This document shows, piece by piece, positions 33,930-44,676 of a DNA stretch of 64,000 bases. This DNA comes from Ramlibacter pallidus (GTDB taxonomy: Bacteria > Pseudomonadota > Gammaproteobacteria > Burkholderiales > Burkholderiaceae_C). Positions within the stretch are counted from its first letter, which is position 1. Every line of letters begins with the position of its first letter. The DNA lies in assembly GCF_015070875.1 (NCBI RefSeq), contig NZ_JADDIV010000001.1, positions 865,899 to 929,898 on the forward strand, written 5' to 3'. Below the pieces are notes generated by a model. That model saw only the letters and a program-made list of their open reading frames with translations. It had not been told where the DNA came from and did no database searches. The translations under genes and the position numbers were made by a program.

Positions 33930-35794
33930 ATCTCGACCTTGCTCCCCAGTTCCACCACCTGGTTGCTGGGCAGGTTGAGGAAGTCGGCGGCCGCGCCCGC
34001 GTTGTGGTGCATCTGCGCGAACAGCTTCTCGCGCCACGGGGCCATGCCGTGGCCGATGGTGGGCACCACGACGTCGCGCGAGAGGAAGTAGCTGGTGGTC
34101 ATCGGCTCGAGGTCGCAGCCGTGGCCGCGCACCTGCTGCAGCGCCCGGGGGATGTCGATGTCGTTCTTGAAGCCGTAGTGCAGGATCACCTGCCAGCAGT
34201 CGTGGCCGAGCGACTCGATCTGCACCCGCTTGTCCAGCCCGATCCAGGGCACCTCGTGGTTGCGCACCGTGACGAACAGGTTGTGCTCGTGCAGCACCTT
34301 GTTGTGCTTCAGGTTGTGCAGCAGGGCGTTGGGCACGGTGCCCGGCTCGGGGGTGAGGAACACCGCGGTGCCCTGCACGCGCGTCGGCGGGCTGACGAAG
34401 ACGGATTCGAGGAAGTCGCGCAGGCTGAACGATTCGCTGCGCAGCTTCTCGGCCAGGATCGCGCGGCCCTTCTTCCACGTCATCATCACCATGAACATGA
34501 CCAGGCCGATCAGCACGGGGAACCAGCCGCCCTCGATGAACTTCAGCGCGTTGGAGGTGAAGAACAGCAGGTCGACGACGAAGAACAGGCTGGTGGCCGC
34601 GATGCACAGCCACAGCGGCAGCTTCCACGCATAGCGGATCACGAAGAAGGTGAGCACCGTCGTGATCAGCATGTCGGTCGTCACCGCGATGCCGTAGGCG
34701 GAGGCGAGGTTGGTGGAGTTGCGGAACAGGCCGACCGCCACCACGATGGTCGCGAACAGGATCCAGTTGACGGCCGGCACGTAGACCTGGCCGGTCTCGT
34801 GCACCGACGTGTGGCGGATCAGCATGCGCGGGAGGTAACCCAGCTGGATCGCCTGCTTGGTCACGGAGAACGCCGCCGAGAGCAGCGCCTGCGACGCGAT
34901 CACCGTGGCGGCCGTCGCCAGCAGCACGAGCGGCATCAGCAGCCACTCGGGGGCCATGCGGTAGAAGGGGTTCTCCAGCGCCTGCGGGTTCTCCAGCAGC
35001 AGGGCGCCCTGGCCGAAGTAGTTGATCAACAGCGCGGGCATCACCAGGAGGAACCAGGCGAGCCGGATCGGCTTCTTGCCGAAGTGGCCCATGTCCGCGT
35101 AAAGCGCTTCCGTGCCCGTCACGGTGAGGACCAGCGCACCGAGCAGCACGAAGACGGTGCCGGGCTGCTGGGCGACGAAGCGCAGGGCGTGGTGCGGGCT
35201 GATCGCCCCCAGCACCTCGGGATGGGCCACGATGTGCGGCACGCCCAATGCCGCGATCGACAGGAACCACAGCGCGCAGATCGGACCGAAGAAGCGGCCG
35301 ATCCCGCTGGTGCCGTTCTTCTGCACGTAGAACAGCAGGAAGATGATCACCAGCGCCGCCGGCACGACGTAGGGCGTGAAGTCGGGCGAGATCAGCGACA
35401 GCCCTTCCACCGCCGACAGCACCGAGATCGCCGGCGTGATGACGCCGTCGCCGTAGAAGATCGCCGTGCCGAAGATGCCGATGCCCAGCAGCACGTTGCG
35501 CAGCGCCGGCCGGTCCGCGACCGCATTGGAGGCCAGCGCCAGCATGGCGATCAGCCCGCCCTCGCCGTTGTTGTCCGCGCGCAGGATCAGCGTCACGTAC
35601 TTCAGCGAGACGATCACGGTGACCGTCCAGAACACCAGCGACAGGACGCCGTAGACGTTGGCCGGGGTGAGCGGCACGCTCGACGTGGTGAACAGCACCT
35701 TGAGCGCATACAGCACGCTGGTGCCGATGTCGCCGTAGACGATGCCGATGGCGCCCAGGGTGAGCGCCGCGAGGGAGGACTTCGAGTTCTGCAC
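33926..35794 (-). CDS. kup: Low-affinity potassium uptake transporter Kup
   Basis: 622-residue K+/H+ symporter with about 12 transmembrane helices in the first ~430 residues, then a cytoplasmic C-terminal domain. The family signature [19 protein letters not shown] is at residues 14-32, and [19 protein letters not shown] follows near 113. Start is a GTG at 35794, which gives the usual short N-terminus. Potassium uptake next to glutathione genes is of interest because Kef efflux is gated by glutathione in other proteobacteria. Confidence 0.97.
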   Translation of the reverse strand: MQNSKSSLAALTLGAIGIVYGDIGTSVLYALKVLFTTSSVPLTPANVYGVLSLVFWTVTVIVSLKYVTLILRADNNGEGGLIAMLALASNAVADRPALRNVLLGIGIFGTAIFYGDGVITPAISVLSAVEGLSLISPDFTPYVVPAALVIIFLLFYVQKNGTSGIGRFFGPICALWFLSIAALGVPHIVAHPEVLGAISPHHALRFVAQQPGTVFVLLGALVLTVTGTEALYADMGHFGKKPIRLAWFLLVMPALLINYFGQGALLLENPQALENPFYRMAPEWLLMPLVLLATAATVIASQALLSAAFSVTKQAIQLGYLPRMLIRHTSVHETGQVYVPAVNWILFATIVVAVGLFRNSTNLASAYGIAVTTDMLITTVLTFFVIRYAWKLPLWLCIAATSLFFVVDLLFFTSNALKFIEGGWFPVLIGLVMFMVMMTWKKGRAILAEKLRSESFSLRDFLESVFVSPPTRVQGTAVFLTPEPGTVPNALLHNLKHNKVLHEHNLFVTVRNHEVPWIGLDKRVQIESLGHDCWQVILHYGFKNDIDIPRALQQVRGHGCDLEPMTTSYFLSRDVVVPTIGHGMAPWREKLFAQMHHNAGAAADFLNLPSNQVVELGSKVEI

Positions 35795-35910
35795 GAACGG
35801 CCCGGTCCCGGCGCGGTCGCCGGCCGGGTCTTGGCCTTTGGGACCGTTATTGTGCGCCTGCCCGGCGGCGGGTGCCGCGCGATGTTGCGGCGCAGCAACC
35901 CGCCGTGGGG

Positions 35911-37203
35911 CTACTCGTAGACTTCCTGTTCGGGGTCCGTCGCTTCCAGTTCATAGCTGGCGGCCAGCATGGCCAGCCGGCCGATCACGCCGTACATGTA
36001 GAAGCGGTTCGGCGCGCTGGCGCCCGGCTTCTGGCCGGGCTGGGGTAAGCGCGTACTTTCCGCGAAAGCCAGTGGCACGAAGGAAGCACCGGGTGCGTTG
36101 AGGTTCTCGTCCACGCCGCGCTCGGCATGCACGCGGTAGAAGCCGCCGACCACATAGCGGTCCATCATGTACACCACCGGCTCGGCCACGGCATCGTTGA
36201 TGCGCTCGGCGGTCAGCACGCCTTCCTGGATGATCACGTCGGTGATCGCCTTGTTGCCCTTCACGACGGGCGGCTTGGCCTTGGGGCGGCTCAGGATCGC
36301 GTCGAGGTCCTTCACGTCGCGCACGGTCATGATGCCCATCCCGTGGCTGCCGTTGTCGGCCTTGACGATCACGAACGGCTTCTCGTTGATGCCGTATTCC
36401 TTGTACTTCTTGCGGATCTTGCCCAGCAGCGCGTCGACGTTGGTGCGCAGGCATTCCATGCCCTCTTCCTTCGCGAAGTCGAGCTCGCCGCAGCGGTTGA
36501 ACATCGGGTTCACCAGCCACGGGTCGATGCCGAGCATCTTCCCGAAGCGCTTGGCGACCTCCTCGTAGCTCTGGAAGTGCCGGCTCTTGCGCCGCACGGA
36601 CCAGCCCGCGTGCAGCGGCGGCAGCAGGTACTGCTCGTGCAGGTCTTCCAGGATGCCGGGCGGGCCGGCGGTGAGGTCGTTGTTCAGCAGGATCGTGCAG
36701 GGGTCGAAGTTCTTCAGGCCCAGGCGCCGCTTGCTGCGCACCACCGGCTCCAGCGTGATCGTGTCCCCGCCCGGCAGCTCCACCGTCGTCGCCTTCTGGA
36801 TGTCGGCGTCGATCGAGCCGACCCGGACGTTCAGCCCCGCCATCCGGAAGATGCGCTGCAGCTGCGCGATGTTGCTCAGGTAGAAGCTGTTCTTCGTGTT
36901 CTCCGGCACCACCAGCAGGTTCTTCGCCTCCGGGCAGATCTTCTCGATCGCCGCCATCGCGGCCTGCACCGCCAGCGGCAGCATCTCCGGCGTCAGGTTG
37001 TTCCAGCCGCCGGGATAGAGGTTGGTGTCGACCGGTGCCAGCTTGAAGCCGGCGTTGCGGATGTCCACCGAGCTGTAGAACGGCGGCGTGTGCTCCATCC
37101 ATTCCAGCCGGAACCAGCGCTCCACCGCCGGCATGGACTCCAGGATGCGTTGCTCGAGCTCGTTGATCGGGCCGGTGAGGGCCGTGATGAGATGCGGGAC
37201 CAT
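35911..37203 (-). CDS. gshA: Glutamate-cysteine ligase (proteobacterial GshA type)
   Basis: First step of glutathione synthesis. The 430-residue protein belongs to the GshA type described first from Acidithiobacillus-like proteobacteria, not the E. coli type. Typical segments: [25 protein letters not shown] split across residues 41-65, [14 protein letters not shown], and an ATP-grasp-like [16 protein letters not shown] near 283. It is preceded by AAGAAGG at a good distance and by a TAGAAT -10, so it has a conventional leader. Confidence 0.95.
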   Translation of the reverse strand: MVPHLITALTGPINELEQRILESMPAVERWFRLEWMEHTPPFYSSVDIRNAGFKLAPVDTNLYPGGWNNLTPEMLPLAVQAAMAAIEKICPEAKNLLVVPENTKNSFYLSNIAQLQRIFRMAGLNVRVGSIDADIQKATTVELPGGDTITLEPVVRSKRRLGLKNFDPCTILLNNDLTAGPPGILEDLHEQYLLPPLHAGWSVRRKSRHFQSYEEVAKRFGKMLGIDPWLVNPMFNRCGELDFAKEEGMECLRTNVDALLGKIRKKYKEYGINEKPFVIVKADNGSHGMGIMTVRDVKDLDAILSRPKAKPPVVKGNKAITDVIIQEGVLTAERINDAVAEPVVYMMDRYVVGGFYRVHAERGVDENLNAPGASFVPLAFAESTRLPQPGQKPGASAPNRFYMYGVIGRLAMLAASYELEATDPEQEVYE

Positions 37204-37234
37204 GCGGCCTTCTTGTGATGGCGGGACTCAGCGG

Positions 37235-37240
37235 ATTCTA
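37235..37240 (-). promoter_or_regulatory. -10 element of gshA promoter
   Basis: TAGAAT on the minus strand, about 31 nt before the gshA ATG. It predicts a 25-nt leader carrying the AAGAAGG ribosome site. A contrast case to the leaderless-looking genes. Confidence 0.42.
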
Positions 37241-37284
37241 GGAGCTGAGGGCGCCGGCGCGGCTTGCAAGGCCGCCGGCGGCGC

Positions 37285-38565
37285 TCAGGAGCGCACTTCC
37301 CCGTTGCCGAGCACGATCCACTTCAGCGACGTCAGCCCCTCGATGCCGACCGGCCCGCGCGCATGGAACTTGTCGGTGCTGATGCCGATTTCCGCGCCCA
37401 GCCCGAACTCGAAGCCATCGGCGAAGCGGGGACTCGCGTTCACCATCACGCTGGCCGAATCGACCTCGCGCAGGAAGCGCTGCGCGTGGACGTGGTCGCG
37501 CGTCAGGATCGCGTCGGTGTGGTGCGAGGAATAGCGGTTGATGTGGGCGATGGCCTCGTCGATCCCCGCCACCACCTTGATGCTGATGATGGGCGCCAGG
37601 TACTCCTCGAACCAGTCCTGCTCGGTGGCTTCCTTCAGGTTCGCGTCCGGCACGTGCCGCAGGATCTCCCAGGCTTCGGGGTCGCAGCGCATCTCGACGC
37701 CCTTGGCGGAGAACACTTCGCCGATGCGCGGCAGGAAGGCGCCGGCCACGCTGCGGGCGACCAGCAGGCCCTCGATCGCGTTGCAGGGGCTGTACTTCTG
37801 GGTCTTGGCGTTGTCCGTGACCCGCACCGCCATCTCGAGGTCGCAAGGGTCGTCGACGTACACGTGGCAGTTGCCGTCCAGGTGCTTGATGACCGGCACC
37901 TTGGCGTCGCGGCTGATGCGCTCGATCAGGCCCTTGCCGCCGCGCGGGATGATCACGTCCACGTACTCGGGCATCGCGATCAGGTGGCCGACCGCCTCGC
38001 GGTCCGTGGTCTGCACCAGCTGCACGGCTTCGGCCGGCAGGCCGCCCCCGGCGAGTGCCTGCTGCACCAGCCGCGCCAGCGCCTTGTTCGATTCGATTGC
38101 CTCGGAGCCGCCGCGCAGGATGCAGGCGTTGCCGCTCTTGATCGACAGGCTGGCGGCCTCGATGGTGACGTTCGGCCGGCTCTCGTAGACCATGCCGAAC
38201 ACGCCGATCGGCACGCGCATCTGCCCGACGCGGATGCCGCTGGGCTGCTGCTTGAGGCCGACGACGTCGCCGATGATGTCGGGCATCGTGGCGAGCTGCT
38301 CGCAGCCGACCGCCAGCGTCTCGATGGTCTTCGGCGTGAGCTTGAGGCGGTCCACCATCGGCGCGGCCAGGCCGGCGGCGGTGGCCCGCTCGAGGTCCTT
38401 CGCGTTGTCGGCCTGCAGCGCCTGCACGTTGGCGCGCAGCAGCGCGGCCAGCCCGCGCAGGACGCCGCTGCGGGCGGCCGCGCTCGCCGAAGCCATGCGG
38501 GCGGACGCTTCCCGGGCCTGCAGGCCCAGGGTGTGCATGTGCTCGGCGAGGTTGACGGCGTTCAT
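37285..38565 (-). CDS. proA: Gamma-glutamyl phosphate reductase
   Basis: NADPH-dependent reductase making glutamate 5-semialdehyde for proline synthesis. 426 residues, the usual length. Catalytic Cys is in [13 protein letters not shown] (about residue 262); other marks are [27 protein letters not shown] and [16 protein letters not shown] [12 protein letters not shown]. The companion kinase proB is not adjacent. rocD, which also yields glutamate semialdehyde, lies two genes upstream. ATG is preceded by GATAAT at exactly 6 nt, directly after a palindromic repeat. Confidence 0.97.
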   Translation of the reverse strand: MNAVNLAEHMHTLGLQAREASARMASASAAARSGVLRGLAALLRANVQALQADNAKDLERATAAGLAAPMVDRLKLTPKTIETLAVGCEQLATMPDIIGDVVGLKQQPSGIRVGQMRVPIGVFGMVYESRPNVTIEAASLSIKSGNACILRGGSEAIESNKALARLVQQALAGGGLPAEAVQLVQTTDREAVGHLIAMPEYVDVIIPRGGKGLIERISRDAKVPVIKHLDGNCHVYVDDPCDLEMAVRVTDNAKTQKYSPCNAIEGLLVARSVAGAFLPRIGEVFSAKGVEMRCDPEAWEILRHVPDANLKEATEQDWFEEYLAPIISIKVVAGIDEAIAHINRYSSHHTDAILTRDHVHAQRFLREVDSASVMVNASPRFADGFEFGLGAEIGISTDKFHARGPVGIEGLTSLKWIVLGNGEVRS

Positions 38566-38571
38566 GCCTGC

Positions 38572-38577
38572 ATTATC
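38572..38577 (-). promoter_or_regulatory. -10 hexamer 6 nt before proA
   Basis: GATAAT with a 6-nt spacer to ATG 38565. It begins at the edge of a GC palindrome (38577-38597). No ribosome site. Confidence 0.45.
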
Positions 38578-38608
38578 CCTCCCCCTCCGGGGGAAGGCGG
38601 GGTGGGCG
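38577..38608. repeat. Dispersed GC palindrome, copy 1
   Basis: CCCTCCCCC-TCC-GGGGGAAGG hairpin (one mismatch) followed by GCGGGGTGGGCGC. The same hairpin-plus-tail layout occurs at 51880-51913. It fills the holA-proA gap and abuts the proA -10 hexamer. Confidence 0.6.
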
Positions 38609-39679
38609 CTATCCCCGCGCCGGCCGCGCCTTGCCGGCGCACTCCAGGCACAGCCCCATGGCCAGCCGGTGCAGCGCCTGCCAGCCGTCGGTCGGCCAGC
38701 CGGGGGCCTTGAGTCCCTTCACAATGCCGTCCACCACGTGGGCGCCGTGCAGCAGGTTCTCCAGCGCGGTGGCGGACAGCCGCGGCAGCACGCGCTCGAA
38801 GAGCTTTTCCTTCAGGCCCCAGACCCGCTGCTCGCGCAGCGCCATCGGCAGCGGCCGGCCGGCCGCCATCGCGTCCTTCACCCGCTTCAGGGCGCGGATG
38901 TCCTCGGAGAGCGTGTAGTGCACCAGCACTTCTGCTTCGCCTTCGGCCTGCAGGCCGTCGAGCATCCGCTGCACCCGCGCCACCTGGCCGGCGAGCACCG
39001 CCTCGGACAGCTTGAACACGTCGTAGCGCGCGACGTTCAGCACCGCGCTTTCGACCTGCTCGAACCGCAGTTCGCCCGCGGGGAAGAGCAGCGCCAGCTT
39101 CTGGATTTCCTGGTGCGCGGCGAGCAGGTTGCCTTCCACGCGGTCGGCGAAGAACTGCAGCGTGCGCTGGCCCTCCTCGCCCGCCGCGACGCGCTGGCCC
39201 TGCTGGGCGAGACGCTGCGTGATCCATTGCGGCAGCGCACCACGCTCCACCGGCTGCACTTCGACGGCGACACCGGAGCCCTCCAGGGCGGCGAACCAAG
39301 CGGACTTCTTCGTCGCGAAATCCAGCCGCGGCAGCAGCACCAGCGTCAGCGTGCTGTCGTTGCCGGCCGCGCTCTCGGCCAGCTGCTGCAGCGCCGTGCT
39401 GCCGTCCTTGCCCGGCTTGCCGGAAGGGATGCGCACCTCGACGATCTGCTTATCGGCGAACAGGCTCAGCGAGCCGCCGGCCGCCAGCACCGCGCTCCAG
39501 TCGAAGTGCGCGCCGGCCACGGTGTGCACGGTGCGCTCGGTGTAGCCCTGCGTGCGTGCGGCCGCGCGGATGGCATCCGCCGCTTCCTGCACCAGCAGCG
39601 GCTCGTCCCCGTGCAGCGTGTACAGCGGCCGCAGCCCGCGTTGCAGGTGCTGCGTGAGTTGGGCCGGGGCGAGCTGCAT
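38609..39679 (-). CDS. holA: DNA polymerase III delta subunit
   Basis: Clamp-loader delta subunit, which opens the beta sliding clamp. 356 residues, with the family start [33 protein letters not shown] (split: HGDEPLL is the conserved part) and AAA+-like fold without a Walker A motif. [14 protein letters not shown] and [15 protein letters not shown] are typical. TAAACT lies exactly 6 nt before the ATG, with TTGCCG 16 nt further up as a possible -35. It usually follows lptE directly; here rocD intervenes. Confidence 0.95.
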   Translation of the reverse strand: MQLAPAQLTQHLQRGLRPLYTLHGDEPLLVQEAADAIRAAARTQGYTERTVHTVAGAHFDWSAVLAAGGSLSLFADKQIVEVRIPSGKPGKDGSTALQQLAESAAGNDSTLTLVLLPRLDFATKKSAWFAALEGSGVAVEVQPVERGALPQWITQRLAQQGQRVAAGEEGQRTLQFFADRVEGNLLAAHQEIQKLALLFPAGELRFEQVESAVLNVARYDVFKLSEAVLAGQVARVQRMLDGLQAEGEAEVLVHYTLSEDIRALKRVKDAMAAGRPLPMALREQRVWGLKEKLFERVLPRLSATALENLLHGAHVVDGIVKGLKAPGWPTDGWQALHRLAMGLCLECAGKARPARG

Positions 39680-39685
39680 GCCGGG

Positions 39686-39691
39686 AGTTTA
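39686..39691 (-). promoter_or_regulatory. -10 hexamer 6 nt before holA, with possible -35
   Basis: TAAACT, 6 nt before ATG 39679. TTGCCG lies upstream at a 16-bp spacing, making this the most complete of the leaderless-type promoters. Confidence 0.5.
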
Positions 39692-39715
39692 CCCAGCGCG
39701 CCCGCGGCGGCAAGG

Positions 39716-40990
39716 CTAGGCGATGATGGCTCGCTGGTTGCGGCGGCGGTCCAGCCCCAGCTCGTGGTGCCGCTCGCGCGCCACGCGATGGAAGATGTCC
39801 ACGGCGCGGTCGATCAGCTCATGGGAGATGGTCAGCGGCGGCGCGAAGCGGATCACCGTGTCGTGCGTTTCCTTGGACAGCACGCCGTTGGCGGCCAGCC
39901 GCTCGACCAGGTCGCGCGCCGAGGTGGCGGCCGGGTCGATGTCCACGCCGATCCAGAGGCCGCGGCCGCGCACGTCGCGGACCAGCGGCTGCACCTGCGC
40001 CTGCACTTCGCGCAGGCGCCGGAACAGGTACGCGCCCTTCTCGGCGCATTGCGCGACCAGGCCCTCCTCCTCCAGCACCCTCAGGCCTTCCAGCGCCACG
40101 GCGGCCGCCAGCGCGTTGCCGCCGAAGGTGGAGCCGTGGCTGTTGGGGAGGAAGACGTCCATCACGCGGTCGTCGGCGCAGAAGGCGCTGACCGGCAGCA
40201 GGCCGGCGCCCAGCGCCTTGCCCAGGACCAGCGCGTCCGGCCGGATGCCTTCGTGCTCGAACGCGAACCACTTGCCGGTGCGGCCAAGGCCGGCCTGCAC
40301 CTCGTCGTCGATCAGCAGCACGTCGTTCGCGGTGCACCACTCGCGCAGCTCCCGGAAGAAGCCCGGCGGCGGCACGATCACGCCGGCCTCGCCCTGGATC
40401 GGTTCGATCAGGACGGCACACGTGTCCGGCGTCGCCGCGGCCCGGATGCTGGCCATGTCCCCGTAGTCGAAGTGCTGGAAGCCGTCGCAGAACGGCCCGA
40501 AGCCGCTGCGGTACGCCTCCTCGCTCGAGAAGCCGATGATGGTGCTGGTGCGGCCATGGAAGTTGCCGCGCGCGACCAGGATGCGCTGGCGGCCGTCCGG
40601 GATGCCCTTGACGCGGTGGCCCCAGCGGCGGGCGCACTTGATCGCCGTCTCCACCGCCTCCGCGCCCGTGTTCATCGGCAGGGCCCGCTGGAAGCCCGTG
40701 ACTTCCGACAGCTTTTCCAGCAGCGGCCCCAGCGTGGTGCCGTAATAGGCCCTGGACGTCACCGCCACCTTCTCCAGCTGGCGGTGCGCCGCCGCGACGA
40801 TGCGCGGATGCAGGTGGCCGTGGCTCACCGAGGAGTACGCGCTCATCATGTCCACGTACTCGCGGCCTTCCACGTCCCAGACCAGGCAGTCCCTCGCGTG
40901 GTCCACCACCACCGGCACCGGGGCGTAGTTGCGCGCCCCGAAGCGCGCCTCCCGGGCGATGTGGCTCTCGGTCGCGTTCATGTTGCACAT
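39716..40990 (-). CDS. rocD: Ornithine aminotransferase
   Basis: PLP enzyme converting ornithine and 2-oxoglutarate to glutamate semialdehyde and glutamate. The 424-residue class III aminotransferase has MMSAYSSVSHGHLHPRIV, PMNTGAEAVETAIKCARRWG, HGRTSTIIGFSSEE, DEVQAGLGRTGK, and the PLP Lys in LGKALGAGLLPVSAF (about residue 265). SAYSSVSHGH and NTGAEAVETA are typical of ornithine aminotransferases. ATG 40990 is supported by GGGAGG at 8 nt. It sits between lptE and holA, genes that are commonly neighbours. Confidence 0.93.
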   Translation of the reverse strand: MCNMNATESHIAREARFGARNYAPVPVVVDHARDCLVWDVEGREYVDMMSAYSSVSHGHLHPRIVAAAHRQLEKVAVTSRAYYGTTLGPLLEKLSEVTGFQRALPMNTGAEAVETAIKCARRWGHRVKGIPDGRQRILVARGNFHGRTSTIIGFSSEEAYRSGFGPFCDGFQHFDYGDMASIRAAATPDTCAVLIEPIQGEAGVIVPPPGFFRELREWCTANDVLLIDDEVQAGLGRTGKWFAFEHEGIRPDALVLGKALGAGLLPVSAFCADDRVMDVFLPNSHGSTFGGNALAAAVALEGLRVLEEEGLVAQCAEKGAYLFRRLREVQAQVQPLVRDVRGRGLWIGVDIDPAATSARDLVERLAANGVLSKETHDTVIRFAPPLTISHELIDRAVDIFHRVARERHHELGLDRRRNQRAIIA

Positions 40991-41104
40991 GGTGCGTGCC
41001 TCCCGTCGTGAGAGGACGAGCTTGGCACGCCGGCGTGCGGCCGAGGTGTAGGACGCGTCGGAGTCGCTTGCAGGCGCCGCGACGACGGCGCCCTGCGCGC
41101 GGTC

Positions 41105-41602
41105 TTACAGCGCCGGAAGCGCCGCCAGCCGGCGCATCAGCTGCTGCACGATGTCGTTCTGCATGTCGCGGTAAAGCAGCGCCTCTTCCGCCTCCTTGGC
41201 GAGCACCGCCGCTTCGTTGAAGCTGATGTCGCGCTGCTGCAGGAGCTCGGTTTCCGGCACGAGTTCGCGCCCGCCCGGCGTGCGCACGCGAAAGCGCACG
41301 CGCAGGCGCAGCTGGAACTCGCGCACCTGGCCGCTCGCGTTGAGGCCGACGACCACCTTCTCGCGCAGTTCGACCGGGATGTCGAGGATGATGTCCGTGC
41401 TGGCGGGCGCCGCGCCGCCACGAAGGACGGTGACGCGGCCGTCCGCGGACAGGCTGCGCCCCAGCTGGTTGGCCAGCGCGGAGTTCGGGTCGCCGTTGAT
41501 GGCGATCTCGTCGAAGACGAAGTCGGGCGCCTTGCGCAGCTGGAAGCCACAGGCGCCCAGGGCGAGGACGGAGGCGGAAGCAAGCAGGAGTCGGCGCTGC
41601 AT
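41105..41602 (-). CDS. lptE: LPS-assembly lipoprotein LptE
   Basis: Outer-membrane lipoprotein that plugs the LptD barrel and aids lipopolysaccharide insertion. 165 residues with a lipoprotein signal and lipobox LALGAC (acylated Cys at residue 18), followed by GFQLRKAPDFVFDEIAING, typical of LptE. Starts 2 nt after the leuS stop. The partner lptD is not in the window, but lptA and lptB are (9338-10752). Confidence 0.94.
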   Translation of the reverse strand: MQRRLLLASASVLALGACGFQLRKAPDFVFDEIAINGDPNSALANQLGRSLSADGRVTVLRGGAAPASTDIILDIPVELREKVVVGLNASGQVREFQLRLRVRFRVRTPGGRELVPETELLQQRDISFNEAAVLAKEAEEALLYRDMQNDIVQQLMRRLAALPAL

Positions 41603-41604
41603 CG

Positions 41605-44208
41605 TCAGACCACCACGTTCACGAGGCGCCCGGGCACCACGATGACCTTCCTGGGCGCCGCGCCGGCGGCGAACTTCGTGAACGCCTCGCTCGCGAGCGC
41701 GACGCGCTCGATCTCCGCCTTGTCGGCCGTCGCCGGGACCAGGATCGCGCCGCGGTGCTTGCCGTTGACCTGCAGCACCAGCTCCACCTCGTCCTGCTTC
41801 AGCGCGCTTTCGTCCACCTGGGGCCACGGCGCGTCGAGCAGGTCGCCCACGTACGAGAGTCCCTTCCACAGCGCGTGCGTGATGTGCGGCGTGACCGGGT
41901 ACAGCACGCGCAGCAGGATGCCGAAGCCCTCGCGCAGAGCGGCTTCGGCGCCGGGCTCGTCGGTGCCCTTGAAGTCCTCCAGCGCGTTCAGCATCTTCAT
42001 CGCGCCGGACACCACGGTGTTGTACTGCATGCGGTGGTAGTCGTAGTCCACCTGGCGCAGCACCGTGTGCAGCTCGCGGCGCAGCGCCTGGACCGGCTTG
42101 CCGTAGCTGGCGGCCTTCGACTCGCCCGGGGTGAGCTTCAGGCCGAAGTTCCAGACCCGGCGCAGGAAACGGTAGCTGCCTTCCAGCGCCGCGTCGTTCC
42201 ACTCCAGCGTCGCTTCCGGCGGCGCGGTGAACATCGTGTAAAGGCGCGCGGTGTCGGCGCCGTACTTCTCGATGAGGTCCTGCGGGTCCACGCCGTTGTT
42301 CTTGGACTTGGACATCGTGGTCCAGCCCTCGTACGCGACCGGCTGGCCGTCGGCCTTCGCGGTGGCGGAGACCACCTTCGCGTGCTCGTCGCGCACGATG
42401 TCGAGCTCGTGGGCCCAGAAGTACTGCTTGCCGGTGGTGGTGCGCGAGAACGCCTCGTTGAGCACCATGCCCTGCGTGAGCAGCTTCGTGAACGGCTCGT
42501 CGATCTTCACCAGCCCGAGGTCGCGCATCACCTTGGTCCAGAAGCGCGCGTACAGCAGGTGCAGGATGGCGTGCTCGATGCCGCCGATGTACTGGTCCAT
42601 CGGCATCCAGTACTGCGTCCCTTCGCCGACCATCGCCCGGTCGTTCTTCGGGTCGCAGTAGCGCATGAAGTACCAGGACGAGTCCACGAACGTGTCCATC
42701 GTGTCGGTCTCGCGCCGCGCCGGCTTGCCGCACACCGGGCACTGGCAGGCCAGGAAGTCCTCGCGCTTGTTCAGCGGGTTGCCGCTGCCGTCCGGCACGC
42801 AGTCCTGCGGCAGCACCACCGGCAGGTCCCTCTCGGGCACCGGCACGGCACCGTGGACGTCGCAGTGGATGATGGGGATCGGCGTGCCCCAGTAGCGCTG
42901 GCGGCTCACCCCCCAGTCGCGCAGGCGCCAGGTGGTCTTCTTTTCGCCCAGGCCGCGCTGCTCCAGCTGGTGCGCCACCGCGTTCACCGCCTCGCGATAG
43001 CCGAAGCCGCTGAAGATGTCGGAGTTGATGGTGACGCCGTTCTCCTTGTCGGCGTACCAGTCCTGCCAGCGCTTGTAGTCGTAGTGCTCGCCGTCCACGT
43101 GCACCACCTGCACGATGGGCAGGCCGTACTTCAGCGCAAAGGCGAAGTCGCGCTCGTCGTGGCCGGGCACGCCCATCACGGCGCCGTCGCCATAGCCCAT
43201 GAGCACGTAGTTGCCGACCCAGACCTCGACGGGTTCGTTGGTGAGCGGGTGCGTGACCTTCAGCCCCGTGGCCATGCCTTCCTTCTCGCGCAGCGCGAGT
43301 TCCGCCTCGGTCGTGCCGCCCTTCTTGCAGTCCTCGATGAAGGCGGCGAGCTTCGGGTTCGACTTCGCCGCGTGCGTGGCGAGCGGATGCTCCGGCGCCA
43401 CCGCGCAGAAGGTGACGCCCATGATGGTGTCGGCGCGCGTCGTGAAGACGTACATGCGGCCGTCGCCGATCGGCTTGCCGTCGTCGCCCTGGATGTCGTG
43501 CGTGAAGGCGAAGCGCACGCCTTCGCTGCGGCCGATCCAGTTCTCCTGCATCAGCTTCACGCGTTCCGGCCAGCCGGGCAGCTTCTCCTGCACGTGCTCC
43601 AGCAGTTCCTGCGCGTAGTCGGTGATCTTGAGGTAGTAGCCAGGGATCTCGCGCTTTTCCACCACCGCGCCGGTGCGCCAGCCCTTGCCGTCGATCACCT
43701 GCTCGTTGGCCAGCACGGTCTGGTCCACCGGGTCCCAGTTCACGACCTGCGTCTTGCGGTAGGCGATGCCCTTTTCCAGCATCTTCAGGAACAGCCACTG
43801 GTTCCACTTGTAGTAGCTGGGGTCGCACGTGGCGACTTCGCGCGACCAGTCGATGGCGAGGCCCATGGCCTGCATCTGCCGCTTCATGTAGGCGATGTTC
43901 TCGTACGTCCACTTCGCCGGCGGCACGCCGTTCTTCAGCGCCGCGTTCTCCGCCGGCAGGCCGAAGGCGTCCCAGCCCATGGGCATCAAGACGTTGTAGC
44001 CGTTCATGCGCAGGTACCGGGTCAACATGTCGTTGATGGTGTAGTTGCGCACGTGCCCCATGTGGAGCTTGCCCGAGGGATAGGGCAGCATCGAGCAGGC
44101 GTAGAACTTCTTCCGGCCCGGCTGCTCCGTCACGCGATAGGCGTCGCGCGCGGTCCACTCGGCCTGGGCCGCCTGTTCGACGGCCAGGTGGTTGTACTTG
44201 TCTTCCAT
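41605..44208 (-). CDS. leuS: Leucyl-tRNA synthetase
   Basis: Charges tRNA-Leu. 867 residues with HIGH-like [15 protein letters not shown] (about residue 41), the CP1 editing domain with the [20 protein letters not shown] segment, a Cys-rich zinc-like segment ([12 protein letters not shown]) and KMSKS-like [12 protein letters not shown] (about residue 640). ATG 44208 gives the normal N-terminus ([12 protein letters not shown]). TACAAT lies 9 nt upstream and there is no ribosome site, so the leader would be about 3 nt. Confidence 0.98.
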   Translation of the reverse strand: MEDKYNHLAVEQAAQAEWTARDAYRVTEQPGRKKFYACSMLPYPSGKLHMGHVRNYTINDMLTRYLRMNGYNVLMPMGWDAFGLPAENAALKNGVPPAKWTYENIAYMKRQMQAMGLAIDWSREVATCDPSYYKWNQWLFLKMLEKGIAYRKTQVVNWDPVDQTVLANEQVIDGKGWRTGAVVEKREIPGYYLKITDYAQELLEHVQEKLPGWPERVKLMQENWIGRSEGVRFAFTHDIQGDDGKPIGDGRMYVFTTRADTIMGVTFCAVAPEHPLATHAAKSNPKLAAFIEDCKKGGTTEAELALREKEGMATGLKVTHPLTNEPVEVWVGNYVLMGYGDGAVMGVPGHDERDFAFALKYGLPIVQVVHVDGEHYDYKRWQDWYADKENGVTINSDIFSGFGYREAVNAVAHQLEQRGLGEKKTTWRLRDWGVSRQRYWGTPIPIIHCDVHGAVPVPERDLPVVLPQDCVPDGSGNPLNKREDFLACQCPVCGKPARRETDTMDTFVDSSWYFMRYCDPKNDRAMVGEGTQYWMPMDQYIGGIEHAILHLLYARFWTKVMRDLGLVKIDEPFTKLLTQGMVLNEAFSRTTTGKQYFWAHELDIVRDEHAKVVSATAKADGQPVAYEGWTTMSKSKNNGVDPQDLIEKYGADTARLYTMFTAPPEATLEWNDAALEGSYRFLRRVWNFGLKLTPGESKAASYGKPVQALRRELHTVLRQVDYDYHRMQYNTVVSGAMKMLNALEDFKGTDEPGAEAALREGFGILLRVLYPVTPHITHALWKGLSYVGDLLDAPWPQVDESALKQDEVELVLQVNGKHRGAILVPATADKAEIERVALASEAFTKFAAGAAPRKVIVVPGRLVNVVV

Positions 44209-44217
44209 GATGGGGAA

Positions 44218-44223
44218 ATTGTA
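44218..44223 (-). promoter_or_regulatory. -10 hexamer 9 nt before leuS
   Basis: TACAAT on the minus strand; 5 of 6 matches to consensus. Transcription would begin about 3 nt before the leuS ATG. Confidence 0.42.
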
Positions 44224-44255
44224 GGGTGCGGGGCCGCTGGCCACCCGCTCAGGCG

Positions 44256-44675
44256 CTAGTTCTTCGCCGGTTCGGCCACGAAGCCGATGCGCGTCAGGCC
44301 CGACTGGTGCGCCAGGCCCATGACTTCCACCACCCGGCCGTAGGGCACCTTGGCGTCGGCCCGCAGCTGCAATTCGACGTCCGGGTTGCGCTTCGCCTCG
44401 GCCGTGAGCCGTTCGGCCAGCTGCGCCGGCGCCACCGGCTGGTCGTCCAGGAACACCTGGCCGGCCGGATTGAGCACCACGGTCACGAACCGGGGCGCGT
44501 CGGTGGACTGGGTGCCCTCCGCCTTGGGCAGGTCCAGCCGGATCGAGCTCGCCAGCAGCGGCGCGGTAATGATCAGGATCACCACCAGCACCAGCATCAC
44601 GTCGACCAGCGGCGTGACGTTGATCTCGCTGATCGGCGGGTCGCCGCGGGTGCGTTCGAGGCGGCCGAAGGCCAT
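44256..44675 (-). CDS. exbD: ExbD/TolR-type biopolymer transport protein
   Basis: 139-residue single-pass inner-membrane protein. The helix (about 20-42) begins at the conserved [24 protein letters not shown] sequence, with the proton-carrying Asp in [10 protein letters not shown] periplasmic domain follows. Works with the ExbB/TolQ-type protein encoded just upstream; ExbD and TolR cannot be told apart from this alone, though no tolA-tolB-pal is nearby. One nt separates the two genes. Confidence 0.92.
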   Translation of the reverse strand: MAFGRLERTRGDPPISEINVTPLVDVMLVLVVILIITAPLLASSIRLDLPKAEGTQSTDAPRFVTVVLNPAGQVFLDDQPVAPAQLAERLTAEAKRNPDVELQLRADAKVPYGRVVEVMGLAHQSGLTRIGFVAEPAKN

Positions 44676-44676
44676 G

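Noticed and set aside
41021..41038. TGGCACGCCGGCGTGC as a sigma-54 -24/-12 promoter
   Set aside because: The GG and GC are separated by 11 rather than 10 bases and the site points away from rocD; it is better seen as a palindrome.
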